Shown here in pieces: positions 34,727-42,433 of a DNA stretch of 64,000 bases (within the stretch, counting starts at the first letter, position 1; every line of letters starts with the position of its first letter). The position numbers and the translations under genes are program-made. The DNA is from Ruegeria arenilitoris (GTDB lineage: Bacteria > Pseudomonadota > Alphaproteobacteria > Rhodobacterales > Rhodobacteraceae). Where the stretch lies: assembly GCF_013035425.1 (NCBI RefSeq), contig NZ_WQHX01000003.1, forward strand, positions 323,001-387,000, given 5' to 3'. The notes beneath the pieces are model-generated. The model had not been told where the DNA came from. It saw nothing but the letters and a program-made list of their open reading frames with translations, and searched no databases.

Positions 34727-36028
34727 ATGCCTGCCTTTCTCGACACCGGTTCACCTGAGTTTGAAGCTTCGTTTCAGGCGCTGATGACTGCTAAACGCGA
34801 AGACAGCCCGGACGTTGATGCAGTTGTTGCGCAGATCATTGAAGATGTGCGTAATCGGGGTGACCAAGCGGTGATCGAATTCACTGCCAAGTTTGACCGG
34901 CTAGAGTTGACGCCAGAGACCCTGGCATTCAGTGCAGATGAGATCAGCTCTGCTACAAATCTTGTATCAGACGATGATTACAACGCACTTGAAATGGCTG
35001 CCGAGCGAATTCGGGATTATCACTCGAAGCAGATGCCGGAAGACCAACAATGGACTGACTCTAATGGTGCGACGCTTGGCTGGCGGTGGTCTGCTGTATC
35101 TGCTGCCGGCTTGTATGTGCCGGGCGGTCTGGCTTCGTACCCGTCTTCGGTCTTGATGAACGCGATCCCAGCGAAAGTGGCTGGCGTTCAGAAGTTGGCT
35201 ATAACCGTTCCAACGCCAGATGGGCAGGTCAATCCGATGGTTTTGCTTGCGGCAAAGCTGGCTGGGGTGGACACGATTTATCGAATTGGCGGCGCTCAGG
35301 CTATCGCAGCGTTGGCCTACGGGACTGAAACCGTTGCTCCAGTGGATAAGATTACAGGCCCGGGAAATGCTTTTGTTGCCGCTGCGAAACGGCGGGTTTT
35401 CGGCAAGGTTGGAATCGACATGATTGCCGGGCCTTCCGAGATTCTTGTCATAGCCGATAAAGACAATGATCCAGATTGGATAGCGTTGGACCTACTGAGC
35501 CAAGCGGAGCACGATGAGAGCGCCCAGTCCATCTTAATTACCGATAATGCGGATTTCGCAAGGGCCGTTGCCCAAGCTGTTGAGAGGCGATTGGAAACGC
35601 TGGAGCGCCGCACAATCGCCGGTGCCAGCTGGCGTGACTTTGGCGCCGTGATAGTAGCGCGTGATCTGGATGAGGCCGCCAACCTTTCGAACCGCATCGC
35701 GCCGGAACACTTAGAACTGTGTGTCTCAGATCCAAATACGCTAAGCGCCAAGACTATTCACGCAGGGGCTATTTTTCTGGGTCAATACACGCCGGAAGCG
35801 ATCGGAGACTATGTTGGCGGCCCGAACCACGTTTTGCCAACGGCTCGATCGGCCCGGTTTTCCTCAGGACTTAGCGTGATGGACTTTCTCAAGCGCACGA
35901 CGCTCAGCCAGATGACGCCCGAGGCGTTACGCGCCATCGGCCCTGCAGCCGCTCAATTGGCCCGATCCGAAAGTCTCGAGGCGCACGGTTTGTCGGTGCA
36001 AGCAAGGTTAGATCGACTGAACGGCTAA
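34727..36028 (+). CDS. hisD: Histidinol dehydrogenase
   Basis: HisD, the zinc- and NAD-dependent enzyme that oxidises L-histidinol twice to L-histidine, last step of the pathway. The 433 residues include GLYVPGGLASYPSSVLMNA near residue 130, the conserved IAGPSEILV near residue 235, LLSQAEHDESAQS (zinc ligand region) near residue 255 and NRIAPEHLEL near residue 322, with DYVGGPNHVLPT near 363. The ATG at 34727 is chosen to start the family's N-terminus. The gene is 113 bases after the DUF2948 gene and before the UPF0262 gene, as in other members of the order. Confidence 0.96.
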   Translation: MPAFLDTGSPEFEASFQALMTAKREDSPDVDAVVAQIIEDVRNRGDQAVIEFTAKFDRLELTPETLAFSADEISSATNLVSDDDYNALEMAAERIRDYHSKQMPEDQQWTDSNGATLGWRWSAVSAAGLYVPGGLASYPSSVLMNAIPAKVAGVQKLAITVPTPDGQVNPMVLLAAKLAGVDTIYRIGGAQAIAALAYGTETVAPVDKITGPGNAFVAAAKRRVFGKVGIDMIAGPSEILVIADKDNDPDWIALDLLSQAEHDESAQSILITDNADFARAVAQAVERRLETLERRTIAGASWRDFGAVIVARDLDEAANLSNRIAPEHLELCVSDPNTLSAKTIHAGAIFLGQYTPEAIGDYVGGPNHVLPTARSARFSSGLSVMDFLKRTTLSQMTPEALRAIGPAAAQLARSESLEAHGLSVQARLDRLNG

Positions 36029-36103
36029 GACGTCGCGGCAGTCCATTGCCCCGCCGGAACGGTTGATATACTTCTGATCCGAACTGACTGGACCAACCTG
36101 AAA

Positions 36104-36583
36104 ATGACCCGCATTTCACAAATCGAACTGGACGACAGAAACCTTCCGCCTCCGACGCCGGAGATCGAGCAAGAGCGCAAGGTAGCGATCTACGATCTGC
36201 TAGAAGAAAACTCATTCTCTTTGCCAGCACGGGATGATCGGGCCGTGCCCCAAGGTCCATATCATGTTCAGTTGTCAATACGGGATAAGCGGCTGGTTTT
36301 CGATATTTCCACCGAACAGGAAGAAAAGGCGGCTGAGTTTCATTTGTCGCTTGGCCCGTTCAGGCAGGTTGTCAAAGACTATTTCCAAATCTGCGAAAGC
36401 TATTTTGACGCGGTCAAATCACTGCCGCCCAGCCAGATCGAAACGATCGACATGGCGCGCCGTGGCATCCACAATGAAGGTAGCCGGGTTTTGCAGGAAC
36501 GACTTGAAGGAAAGGCAGAGGTCGATACCGACACTGCGCGCCGGTTGTTCACGCTAATCTGCGTATTGCATTTTGGGGGCTGA
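36104..36583 (+). CDS. UPF0262 family protein
   Basis: A 159-residue soluble protein of the UPF0262 family of alphaproteobacteria. It has the typical start ISQIELDDRNLPPPTPEIEQ and the central LVFDISTEQEEK and HLSLGPFRQVVKDYFQICESY segments. No catalytic motif is visible, and no function is known for the family. It is three bases upstream of the phosphatase gene, in the conserved hisD to infA order. Confidence 0.92.
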   Translation: MTRISQIELDDRNLPPPTPEIEQERKVAIYDLLEENSFSLPARDDRAVPQGPYHVQLSIRDKRLVFDISTEQEEKAAEFHLSLGPFRQVVKDYFQICESYFDAVKSLPPSQIETIDMARRGIHNEGSRVLQERLEGKAEVDTDTARRLFTLICVLHFGG

Positions 36584-36586
36584 CAC

Positions 36587-37045
36587 GTGAAACCCTTGCC
36601 GCAGTCGGTCCTGTTTTGTTGTGACCACAACGCGGTTCGTTCTCCCATGGCTGAGGGTATCATGAAAAAGTTTTATGGCACCGGGACGTATGTTCAATCC
36701 GCCGGTGTCTACAACGACATGGAGATCGACGGTTTCTGCATCGCGGCCTGTCAGGAAATCGATGTTGAGTTGTCCCGCCACAGGTCCCGTTCATTTGATG
36801 AGATGCAAGATTGGGGCGACGATCTGAGCTCTTTTGACCTGATCGTCGCACTTTCACCAGCGAGCCAACGAAAAGCATTGGAATTAACCCGGATTTTTCA
36901 TTTGGACGTCGAGTACTGGCCAATCATGGACCCAACCGGAATGGGTGACACACGCGAACAAAAACTGCATCACTATCGTCAGACCCGGGATCAGATCATC
37001 CATCACCTAAAGGAAAAATGGGGCGACCCGACGGAGCTACAATGA
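36587..37045 (+). CDS. Low-molecular-weight protein tyrosine phosphatase family protein
   Basis: A 152-residue protein of the LMW-PTP/arsenate reductase fold. The P-loop CX5R is CDHNAVR (Cys12-Arg18), and the general-acid-type DPTG is DPTGMGD near residue 115. It starts at a GTG (36587), just after the UPF0262 stop. The conserved gene order points to a housekeeping phosphatase or a regulator rather than arsenate resistance. Its stop overlaps the next start (ATGA), so the inserted genes downstream are coupled to it. Confidence 0.88.
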   Translation: MKPLPQSVLFCCDHNAVRSPMAEGIMKKFYGTGTYVQSAGVYNDMEIDGFCIAACQEIDVELSRHRSRSFDEMQDWGDDLSSFDLIVALSPASQRKALELTRIFHLDVEYWPIMDPTGMGDTREQKLHHYRQTRDQIIHHLKEKWGDPTELQ

Positions 37046-37440
37046 GCGCGACTATCAAGACCTACTTTGAAGCCTTCAATGCCGGTGATGTCGAAGGCAT
37101 GTTGGATTGCCTTACGGAAGATATCGCACACCATGTCAATGAAGGTGAGATACGTGTCGGAAAAGAAAAATTTGCAGCGTTCTGCGCTCATATGAACCGC
37201 TGTTACAGCGAAAACCTGACTGATATTGTGATATTCGAGGCCGCAGGCGGTTCACGCGGAGCCGCAGAGTTCGTCGTTAACGGCAAATATCTGGAAACAG
37301 ATGATGGGTTGCCCGCGGCGAATGGCCAGCCCTATCGCTTGCCCGCAGGATCTTTTTTTGACCTCAGCAAGGGAAAGATTACCCGCGTAACGACCTATTA
37401 CAACTTGTCTGATTGGATCAGGCAGGTTTCCAATGGTTGA
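37042..37440 (+). CDS. SnoaL-like/NTF2-fold protein
   Basis: A 132-residue NTF2-fold protein of the ketosteroid-isomerase-related SnoaL type. The typical N-terminus is IKTYFEAFNAGDVEGMLDCL and the C-terminus has FFDLSKGKITRVTTYYNL. Family members bind small hydrophobic molecules or catalyse isomerisation or cyclisation. The start overlaps the phosphatase stop (ATGA). It is the first of three coupled genes not normally in this core block. Substrate unknown. Confidence 0.85.
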   Translation: MSATIKTYFEAFNAGDVEGMLDCLTEDIAHHVNEGEIRVGKEKFAAFCAHMNRCYSENLTDIVIFEAAGGSRGAAEFVVNGKYLETDDGLPAANGQPYRLPAGSFFDLSKGKITRVTTYYNLSDWIRQVSNG

Positions 37441-38026
37441 AGTGATCGAAGTTCGGCCATTGACCGGTTCTGCATTGAAGGATGCATTGGTCGAAGTTGC
37501 GCAGTTGCGGATCGAGGTTTTTCGCGACTGGCCATACCTTTATGACGGCGACTTGGAATATGAACGAATATATTTGCAATCTTATCGCGATAGCAAAGAA
37601 GCCATTATTGTTGGCGCGTTTGATGGAGAAAATTTGGTTGGTGCGTCAACAGGGTCCCCGCTGGTCGACCATTCAGAGGATTTTTCAGCCGCATTTGAAG
37701 GAACAGCGTTTGATTTGAGCGAGATTTTCTACTGCGCGGAATCTGTGTTGTTGAAGGATTATCGTGGCAAGAGAGTCGGTCACAAATTCTTTGATCTACG
37801 CGAAGCACATGCCCGCCATCTGGGATTCTCCAAATCGGCGTTTTGCAGCGTTCAACGGCCTGAGGAGCACCCAATGCGCCCTAAGAATTACCGACCGTTG
37901 GATTCGTTTTGGCGTGCGAGAGGGTATCAGCCAATCCAGGGGGTTGTCGCTCAGTTTTCGTGGAAGGATATTGGCAATAGGAACGAGACCGCAAAGCCAC
38001 TCCAATTCTGGTTACGGGAACTGTGA
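37433..38026 (+). CDS. GNAT-family N-acetyltransferase
   Basis: A 197-residue GCN5-related acetyltransferase. The acetyl-CoA site has the pattern KDYRGKRVGHKFFDLREAHA near residues 107-126 (R/Q-x-x-G-x-G-like). The N-terminal half carries the acceptor-binding strands. It overlaps the preceding gene by eight bases and the following gene's start codon by one base (TGATG). Acceptor is unknown; the neighbouring nitrilase-family hydrolase suggests an N-acyl or amide substrate. Confidence 0.85.
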   Translation: MVEVIEVRPLTGSALKDALVEVAQLRIEVFRDWPYLYDGDLEYERIYLQSYRDSKEAIIVGAFDGENLVGASTGSPLVDHSEDFSAAFEGTAFDLSEIFYCAESVLLKDYRGKRVGHKFFDLREAHARHLGFSKSAFCSVQRPEEHPMRPKNYRPLDSFWRARGYQPIQGVVAQFSWKDIGNRNETAKPLQFWLREL

Positions 38027-38901
38027 TGATAGTCGCCACCGCCGCATATCCGCTTGACTGGCTTGAAAGCTGGGCGCAGTACGAAGATAAGCTGGCGCAC
38101 TGGGTCGACGACGCCGTCGAACACGGCGCACAGCTGTTGGTGTTTCCCGAATATGGTGCAATGGAGTTGTCCACGTTGGAAGGGATTGACGTTGCCCGCG
38201 ACTTGGAACGCTCCATCCATGCTGTGTCAGAACGAGTCGAAGAAACCATCGAACTGCACAGACGCCTCGCCCAGGAGCAAAACGTTTATATTCTGGGCAG
38301 TTCCGCTCCGGTCTTGGATGGTTCGGGCCGCCCGGTCAACAGGGCCATTTTCTACGCACCTGACGGTGTTCACGAGCACCAAGACAAGCAGATCATGACC
38401 CGTTTCGAACGTGAAACGTGGAACATTGCAGCGGGCGGGCCACTTAAGCTGTTCGATACTGCATTGGGTAAAATCGGCATTCTGATCTGTTACGACAGCG
38501 AGTTCCCTTTGCTGGGACGTGCCCTGCAGGACGCGGATCTGATCCTTGTACCGTCCTGTACCGAAGCTCTTTCCGGATATTGGCGCGTTCGCATAGGGGC
38601 GATGTCCCGCGCGTTGGAAAACCAATGTGTTTCGGTGATGTCTTCTTTGGTCGGCGAATATGCGTGGTCGGAGTCGGTCGATGTGAATACAGGGATGGGC
38701 GGCGTGTTTGGGCCGCCTGACGTTGGGTTCCCTTCAAACGGTGTCTTGGCAGAGGGCACAATGAACCAACCCGGCTGGACATATGCCGAGGTTGATCTGA
38801 CTGCCATTTCCAACGTCCGAGCGGATGGAAGAGTGCTGAACAGGGCACATTGGATCGAACAGCAGCCCCGAGTCGATTCGGTCACAATCTGTGCTCTTTA
38901 A
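38026..38901 (+). CDS. Carbon-nitrogen hydrolase (nitrilase superfamily)
   Basis: A 291-residue nitrilase-superfamily amidohydrolase. The Glu-Lys-Cys triad is visible: Glu in FPEYGAMEL (Glu42), Lys in DKQIMTRFERE, and Cys in LICYDSEFP. Family members hydrolyse amides or carbamoyl compounds. The ATG at 38026 is preferred, as GGGA sits six bases upstream; a GTG at 38023 is an alternative. The previous gene ends at TGA overlapping this start. This is the last gene of the insertion before infA. Confidence 0.88.
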   Translation: MIVATAAYPLDWLESWAQYEDKLAHWVDDAVEHGAQLLVFPEYGAMELSTLEGIDVARDLERSIHAVSERVEETIELHRRLAQEQNVYILGSSAPVLDGSGRPVNRAIFYAPDGVHEHQDKQIMTRFERETWNIAAGGPLKLFDTALGKIGILICYDSEFPLLGRALQDADLILVPSCTEALSGYWRVRIGAMSRALENQCVSVMSSLVGEYAWSESVDVNTGMGGVFGPPDVGFPSNGVLAEGTMNQPGWTYAEVDLTAISNVRADGRVLNRAHWIEQQPRVDSVTICAL

Positions 38902-38953
38902 GTGATTCCGCCCTTGAATTAGCGCCCAAATACGCTCATTTAGGCGCACACCT

Positions 38954-38968
38954 CCGCAGATTCTGCGG
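38954..38968. other. Short hairpin upstream of infA
   Basis: CCGCAG (38954-38959) and CTGCGG (38963-38968) form a six-base stem with a three-base loop. It lies between the nitrilase-family gene and infA, and could be a weak terminator or part of the infA leader. Confidence 0.35.
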
Positions 38969-38992
38969 GTGCAACGTAATGATGGAGATAAC

Positions 38993-39211
38993 ATGGCCAA
39001 GGAAGATACGCTCGAATTTCCCGGTGTCGTGAAGGAACTCCTGCCTAATGCGACGTTTCGGGTCGAGCTGGAAAACGGCCATGAGATTATCGCACATACA
39101 GCAGGTAAGATGCGCAAAAACCGCATCCGAGTTCTGGCTGGTGACAAAGTACAGGTCGAGATGACCCCCTATGATCTGACTAAGGGTCGGATCAACTACC
39201 GCTTTAAGTAA
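38993..39211 (+). CDS. infA: Translation initiation factor IF-1
   Basis: The 72-residue OB-fold factor that binds the ribosomal A site during initiation. Sequence features are [36 protein letters not shown] and the end [12 protein letters not shown] lies five bases before the ATG. It follows the insertion with a 91-base gap that may hold its promoter. Confidence 0.98.
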   Translation: MAKEDTLEFPGVVKELLPNATFRVELENGHEIIAHTAGKMRKNRIRVLAGDKVQVEMTPYDLTKGRINYRFK

Positions 39212-39222
39212 CGCAGTTTTCA

Positions 39223-39801
39223 ATGGCGTTCATTCTTGGATCGGGCAGCCCACGGCGGCTGGACCTGCTGTCTCAGCTTGGTGTAATACCCGATATCATC
39301 GTTGCGCCCGACATTGATGAAACGCCGATGAAAGGGGAATTACCTGTTCGCTATTGCCACCGAATTACTCGGGCCAAAGTCACTGCTGTCCCCGCAGACC
39401 ATGATGACATAACCCTTTGCGCGGACACTACTGTTGCTTTGGGTCGCCGCATTTTGGGAAAGCCAGAAGATGCCGGGAAAGCCGCGGAATTTCTGCATTC
39501 TTTGTCTGGGCGTCGGCACAGGGTGATCACCTCAGTTGCTGTGCGGCGCGGCGATAAGGTTTTGCAAAGGGATGTGATCAGCCAAGTAAAAGTCAAACGC
39601 CTTTCGGATAAAGAGATTAATGCCTATCTCGCGACTGGCGACTGGAAGGGCAAGGCAGGTGCCTATGCGATTCAGGGGCCAGCTGGGGCACTCATTCCAT
39701 GGATTTCCGGATCTTTCACCGGCATCGTTGGGCTGCCTCTGGCTGAAACCGCTGCGTTGTTGCAAGGTGTTGGATATCCGTTGTACCGAGAGGCGCCATG
39801 A
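39223..39801 (+). CDS. maf: Maf family nucleotide pyrophosphatase
   Basis: A 192-residue Maf/YhdE-like nucleotide pyrophosphatase that hydrolyses non-canonical or m5-type nucleoside triphosphates. The N-terminus has [15 protein letters not shown], followed by [15 protein letters not shown] near residue 66 and the [11 protein letters not shown] stretch. The stop overlaps the RNase E/G-like start (ATGA). The conserved neighbours infA and RNase E/G family are as expected. Confidence 0.93.
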   Translation: MAFILGSGSPRRLDLLSQLGVIPDIIVAPDIDETPMKGELPVRYCHRITRAKVTAVPADHDDITLCADTTVALGRRILGKPEDAGKAAEFLHSLSGRRHRVITSVAVRRGDKVLQRDVISQVKVKRLSDKEINAYLATGDWKGKAGAYAIQGPAGALIPWISGSFTGIVGLPLAETAALLQGVGYPLYREAP

Positions 39802-40820
39802 AGGGTCGCACAATCGTTCTGGACGAGATTCAAGGACGCAAAGCCGCCGCTTTGATGGTGGATGGCGTTCTGGAGGACTTTCTGATCGCTGCGGACGCTC
39901 CGCCCGTCGGTACAATCTATCGTGCGCGGGCAGACCGACCTGTGAAAGGGCAGGGCGGCATGTTCCTGACGACACCTGACGGTTCAGTTTTTCTGCGTCA
40001 GGTCAAAGGACTGGCACCGGGCTCCCACATCCTCGTGCAGGTCACGGGGTATGCAGAGCCAGGAAAGGCAATCCCGGTTACCAACCGCCTTTTGTTCAAA
40101 AGCCGATATGCGATAGTGACGCCAGATGCGCCAGGTTTGAACATCTCGCGCCGCATTCAAGATGAAGAGCTTCGCGACCAATTGTTGGAAATCGCACATA
40201 CTCAGATGGCGGACAGCCCCTACGGTTTGATCCTTCGTTCTTGCTGCCTGACATCTGATCCAGAAGAGATTGCGGAAGACATTTCAGCCATGCGCGCGCA
40301 GGCTGAGCAAGTCATGTCTGACATCGGAAGTGAATGTGAAACACTCAGCGATGGCGACGACCCACATATATTGGCTTGGCGCGATTGGACTGATCCGGCC
40401 GAAGTCGTGACGCGACCTGGAGGTTTCGAAGCATATGGGGTTCTGGACGCCTTGGACGCTGCTTTGGGCGTTTTTGAACCATTGCCGGGCGGCGGTTCGC
40501 TCTTTATCCAACCCACACGGGCTTTGGTCGCGATTGACGTGAACACAGGCCGTGACACTTCGCTGGCCGCAGGCACGAAAGCCAATTTTGCATGCGCCAA
40601 AACCTTGCCTCGCGCACTGCGAGTTCGGGGTTTGGGTGGTCAGGTTACTTTGGATCTTGCACCTATGCCAAAAAAAGATCGCCGAGGCTTTGAGGCCGCA
40701 TTGCGCAAGGCGTTTAAATCCGATCCCGAGGAAACGATCCTTGCCGGGTGGACACCTCTTGGTCATTTTGAATTGCAGCGAAAACGTGGTCGCGTACCAG
40801 TTTCGGAGACGCTGAAATGA
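39798..40820 (+). CDS. RNase E/G family protein, short form
   Basis: A 340-residue protein of the RNase E/G family. An N-terminal S1-like region is followed by the DNase-I-like catalytic core; the metal-binding aspartates are in AIDVNTGRD near residue 247 and in [15 protein letters not shown] near residue 284. It is shorter than RNase G (about 490) and lacks the Cys zinc-link and small domain. This short form occurs in the same place in Rhodobacterales. Its stop overlaps yacG (ATGA). Confidence 0.88.
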   Translation: MKGRTIVLDEIQGRKAAALMVDGVLEDFLIAADAPPVGTIYRARADRPVKGQGGMFLTTPDGSVFLRQVKGLAPGSHILVQVTGYAEPGKAIPVTNRLLFKSRYAIVTPDAPGLNISRRIQDEELRDQLLEIAHTQMADSPYGLILRSCCLTSDPEEIAEDISAMRAQAEQVMSDIGSECETLSDGDDPHILAWRDWTDPAEVVTRPGGFEAYGVLDALDAALGVFEPLPGGGSLFIQPTRALVAIDVNTGRDTSLAAGTKANFACAKTLPRALRVRGLGGQVTLDLAPMPKKDRRGFEAALRKAFKSDPEETILAGWTPLGHFELQRKRGRVPVSETLK

Positions 40821-40999
40821 GTTGCCCGATCTGTGGAGAGGACACATTGAAAAAGTTCCGCCCATTTTGTTCAAAACGCTGTGCGGACATAGATTTGGCA
40901 AAATGGCTAAACGGGTCCTACGCTGTTCCTTCGCAGCGCGAAGAGGACATGGAAGCAGACGTTGAGGCCAACGTGCCTGGGGTACCCAAGCCACATTGA
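40817..40999 (+). CDS. yacG: DNA gyrase inhibitor YacG family zinc protein
   Basis: A 60-residue zinc-ribbon protein. The ligands are Cys3, Cys6, Cys18 and Cys22 (CPIC and CSKRC). E. coli YacG binds GyrB and inhibits gyrase. The start overlaps the RNase E/G-like stop (ATGA), as in related genomes, and it precedes the tRNA-Phe gene. Confidence 0.92.
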   Translation: MSCPICGEDTLKKFRPFCSKRCADIDLAKWLNGSYAVPSQREEDMEADVEANVPGVPKPH

Positions 41000-41078
41000 A
41001 AAAATGTGAAAAAGCCTCTGGACACTGCCAGTGCCAAGTCATAGAACGCCTCCACCCAACGGCGGAAGCCGTTCCGGT

Positions 41079-41153
41079 GCCCGGGTAGCTCAGGGGTAGA
41101 GCAGTGGACTGAAAATCCTCGTGTCGGTGGTTCGATTCCGCCCCCGGGCACCA
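41079..41153 (+). tRNA. tRNA-Phe (anticodon GAA)
   Basis: A complete 75-base cloverleaf: acceptor GCCCGGG/CCCGGGC, D-arm GCTC/GAGC, loop CTGAAAA with anticodon GAA, T-arm with TTCGATT, discriminator A and encoded CCA. One T-T pair lies in the anticodon stem. Confidence 0.96.
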
Positions 41154-41620
41154 TGTTTCTCAATAACCGAATCGTGCAACTGATTTGAATGCACTAAGAC
41201 GCACTTCCATTGGCCGAAATGGTAAATTATCGCCACGTTTTCATCCAGGGAGCTGAGGCGCTGTTTCGGCTATCGCATTCTTTATATTGCTTATGCGCTG
41301 TGATTATTTTGAACAAGATAGCAATCTTTCTGGACCTAAACGTGACAACGATATCGGGCATAAAGTCAGTTATCGTGTGAGACTCGTCGCCTTCTCCAGT
41401 AGACATGGCTCGTGAGTTCACGAAGAGAGTGGCAGCATTATTCACATATTGGACTTGATGAATTGAGCAGCCGCTTAGCTGGCAACAAATCAAGTGGCCG
41501 AAGGTTGGCTCGGGAAATGCGATCCAACACTTCATTAAAACGCTGGATCGGTTCCGTTTCAAGTTTCTCAAACCCTATCCAGCCCATGGATTAGCTCGGA
41601 CGTTTGCAATAATTGTCTGG
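41154..41620. other. Intergenic region after tRNA-Phe, 467 bases
   Basis: No gene is supported. Short open frames on both strands show no family resemblance, and no second copy of the tRNA 3' end or integrase is seen within the window. Confidence 0.5.
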
Positions 41621-42088
41621 TCAACTCGGCTCAACAACAATGTGATCAGGGTCGCTGCTTAGTCGCGTGAAACGGTCGGTTCCCGACCAGGCAATTACCC
41701 ACCCATACTGGTCCTCATGTTCTCCGTCTGCAAGATTGGGCACCAAATTCCAAAGCGTCTGCAAAGATTCTCTGGCCGGGTTGTCTGGGTTAGGTAAAAT
41801 TTGTCCCGCCCATGCTGTAAGCGAGTGAATGTCCCTGTCTCCGGCAAAGTACCTGAAACTTACACTAAATGTGATTTGATCCAGCGTTACATACCCGCTG
41901 AGCGGGCTTTTGACATTAAAGGGAATGCTGCCCTTTGCCGTTTGATAAGTCCCGGTTATCCGAAAATGCTCGGTATCGTCAGGCGTACCAGTTTTCTCTG
42001 TTACGACGCCCCGAATTCTCATGACAGAACCCTTTTGGTTTTGCCATGTACCTATCCAGCGTGATTGAGCATCAGAATACTCAGACAT
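41621..42088 (-). CDS. Avidin-family biotin-binding protein, no signal peptide
   Basis: A 155-residue protein of the avidin/streptavidin family. Compared with streptavidin, the biotin-pocket residues are largely kept: N17 and S21 in WQNQKGS (N23, S27), Y48 and T50 in TGTYQTAKG (Y43, S45), S89 and T91 in HSLTAW (S88, T90), W113 in LQTLWNLV (W108), and D138 in GTDRF (D128). The W79 position is F78, and W130 or W134 may stand for W120. All eight strands of the barrel can be followed. Unlike streptavidin there is no signal peptide, so it is probably cytoplasmic, or exported by an unseen route. It stands alone, 345 bases after the cpdB gene on the same strand; a terminator is not obvious. Confidence 0.85.
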   Translation of the reverse strand: MSEYSDAQSRWIGTWQNQKGSVMRIRGVVTEKTGTPDDTEHFRITGTYQTAKGSIPFNVKSPLSGYVTLDQITFSVSFRYFAGDRDIHSLTAWAGQILPNPDNPARESLQTLWNLVPNLADGEHEDQYGWVIAWSGTDRFTRLSSDPDHIVVEPS

Positions 42089-42433
42089 AAATTATTCTCC
42101 TGAATCATAACTAGAAAACCCGTAATCTCTGTCCTAATTCCTCTATTCTACTAATTTAATTGATCGAATAAAGGAATTTGAAAAGATTCAACGCGTTTGA
42201 CGCTTATGTCTGGGTTTAATGTTTTTAACGTACCTTTTTTGCTTGGTAATTAATTTTGACAATAAATTGAATGGATTTATTTAAATGAATTTATCAAATA
42301 CGTAATTTTTAAAGACTCACAAACATGAATATCGACAGCTTTATGAACCAAGTTGGTGAGTTCAATGAAAGCTGCCGACTTTAATTGCCGTATTTAAATT
42401 AGCCGTCAACGACGGGAGTTTGTCCTGGAGTAG
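42089..42433. other. AT-rich intergenic region, 345 bases
   Basis: No gene is supported. It is AT-rich between 42110 and 42330 and likely includes the promoter of the avidin-like gene. A 19-codon open frame at 42325 is probably chance. Confidence 0.5.

Noticed and set aside
41227..41571. 114-codon minus-strand frame after tRNA-Phe
   Set aside because: No recognisable domain, no ribosome site and no plausible integrase or phage match.
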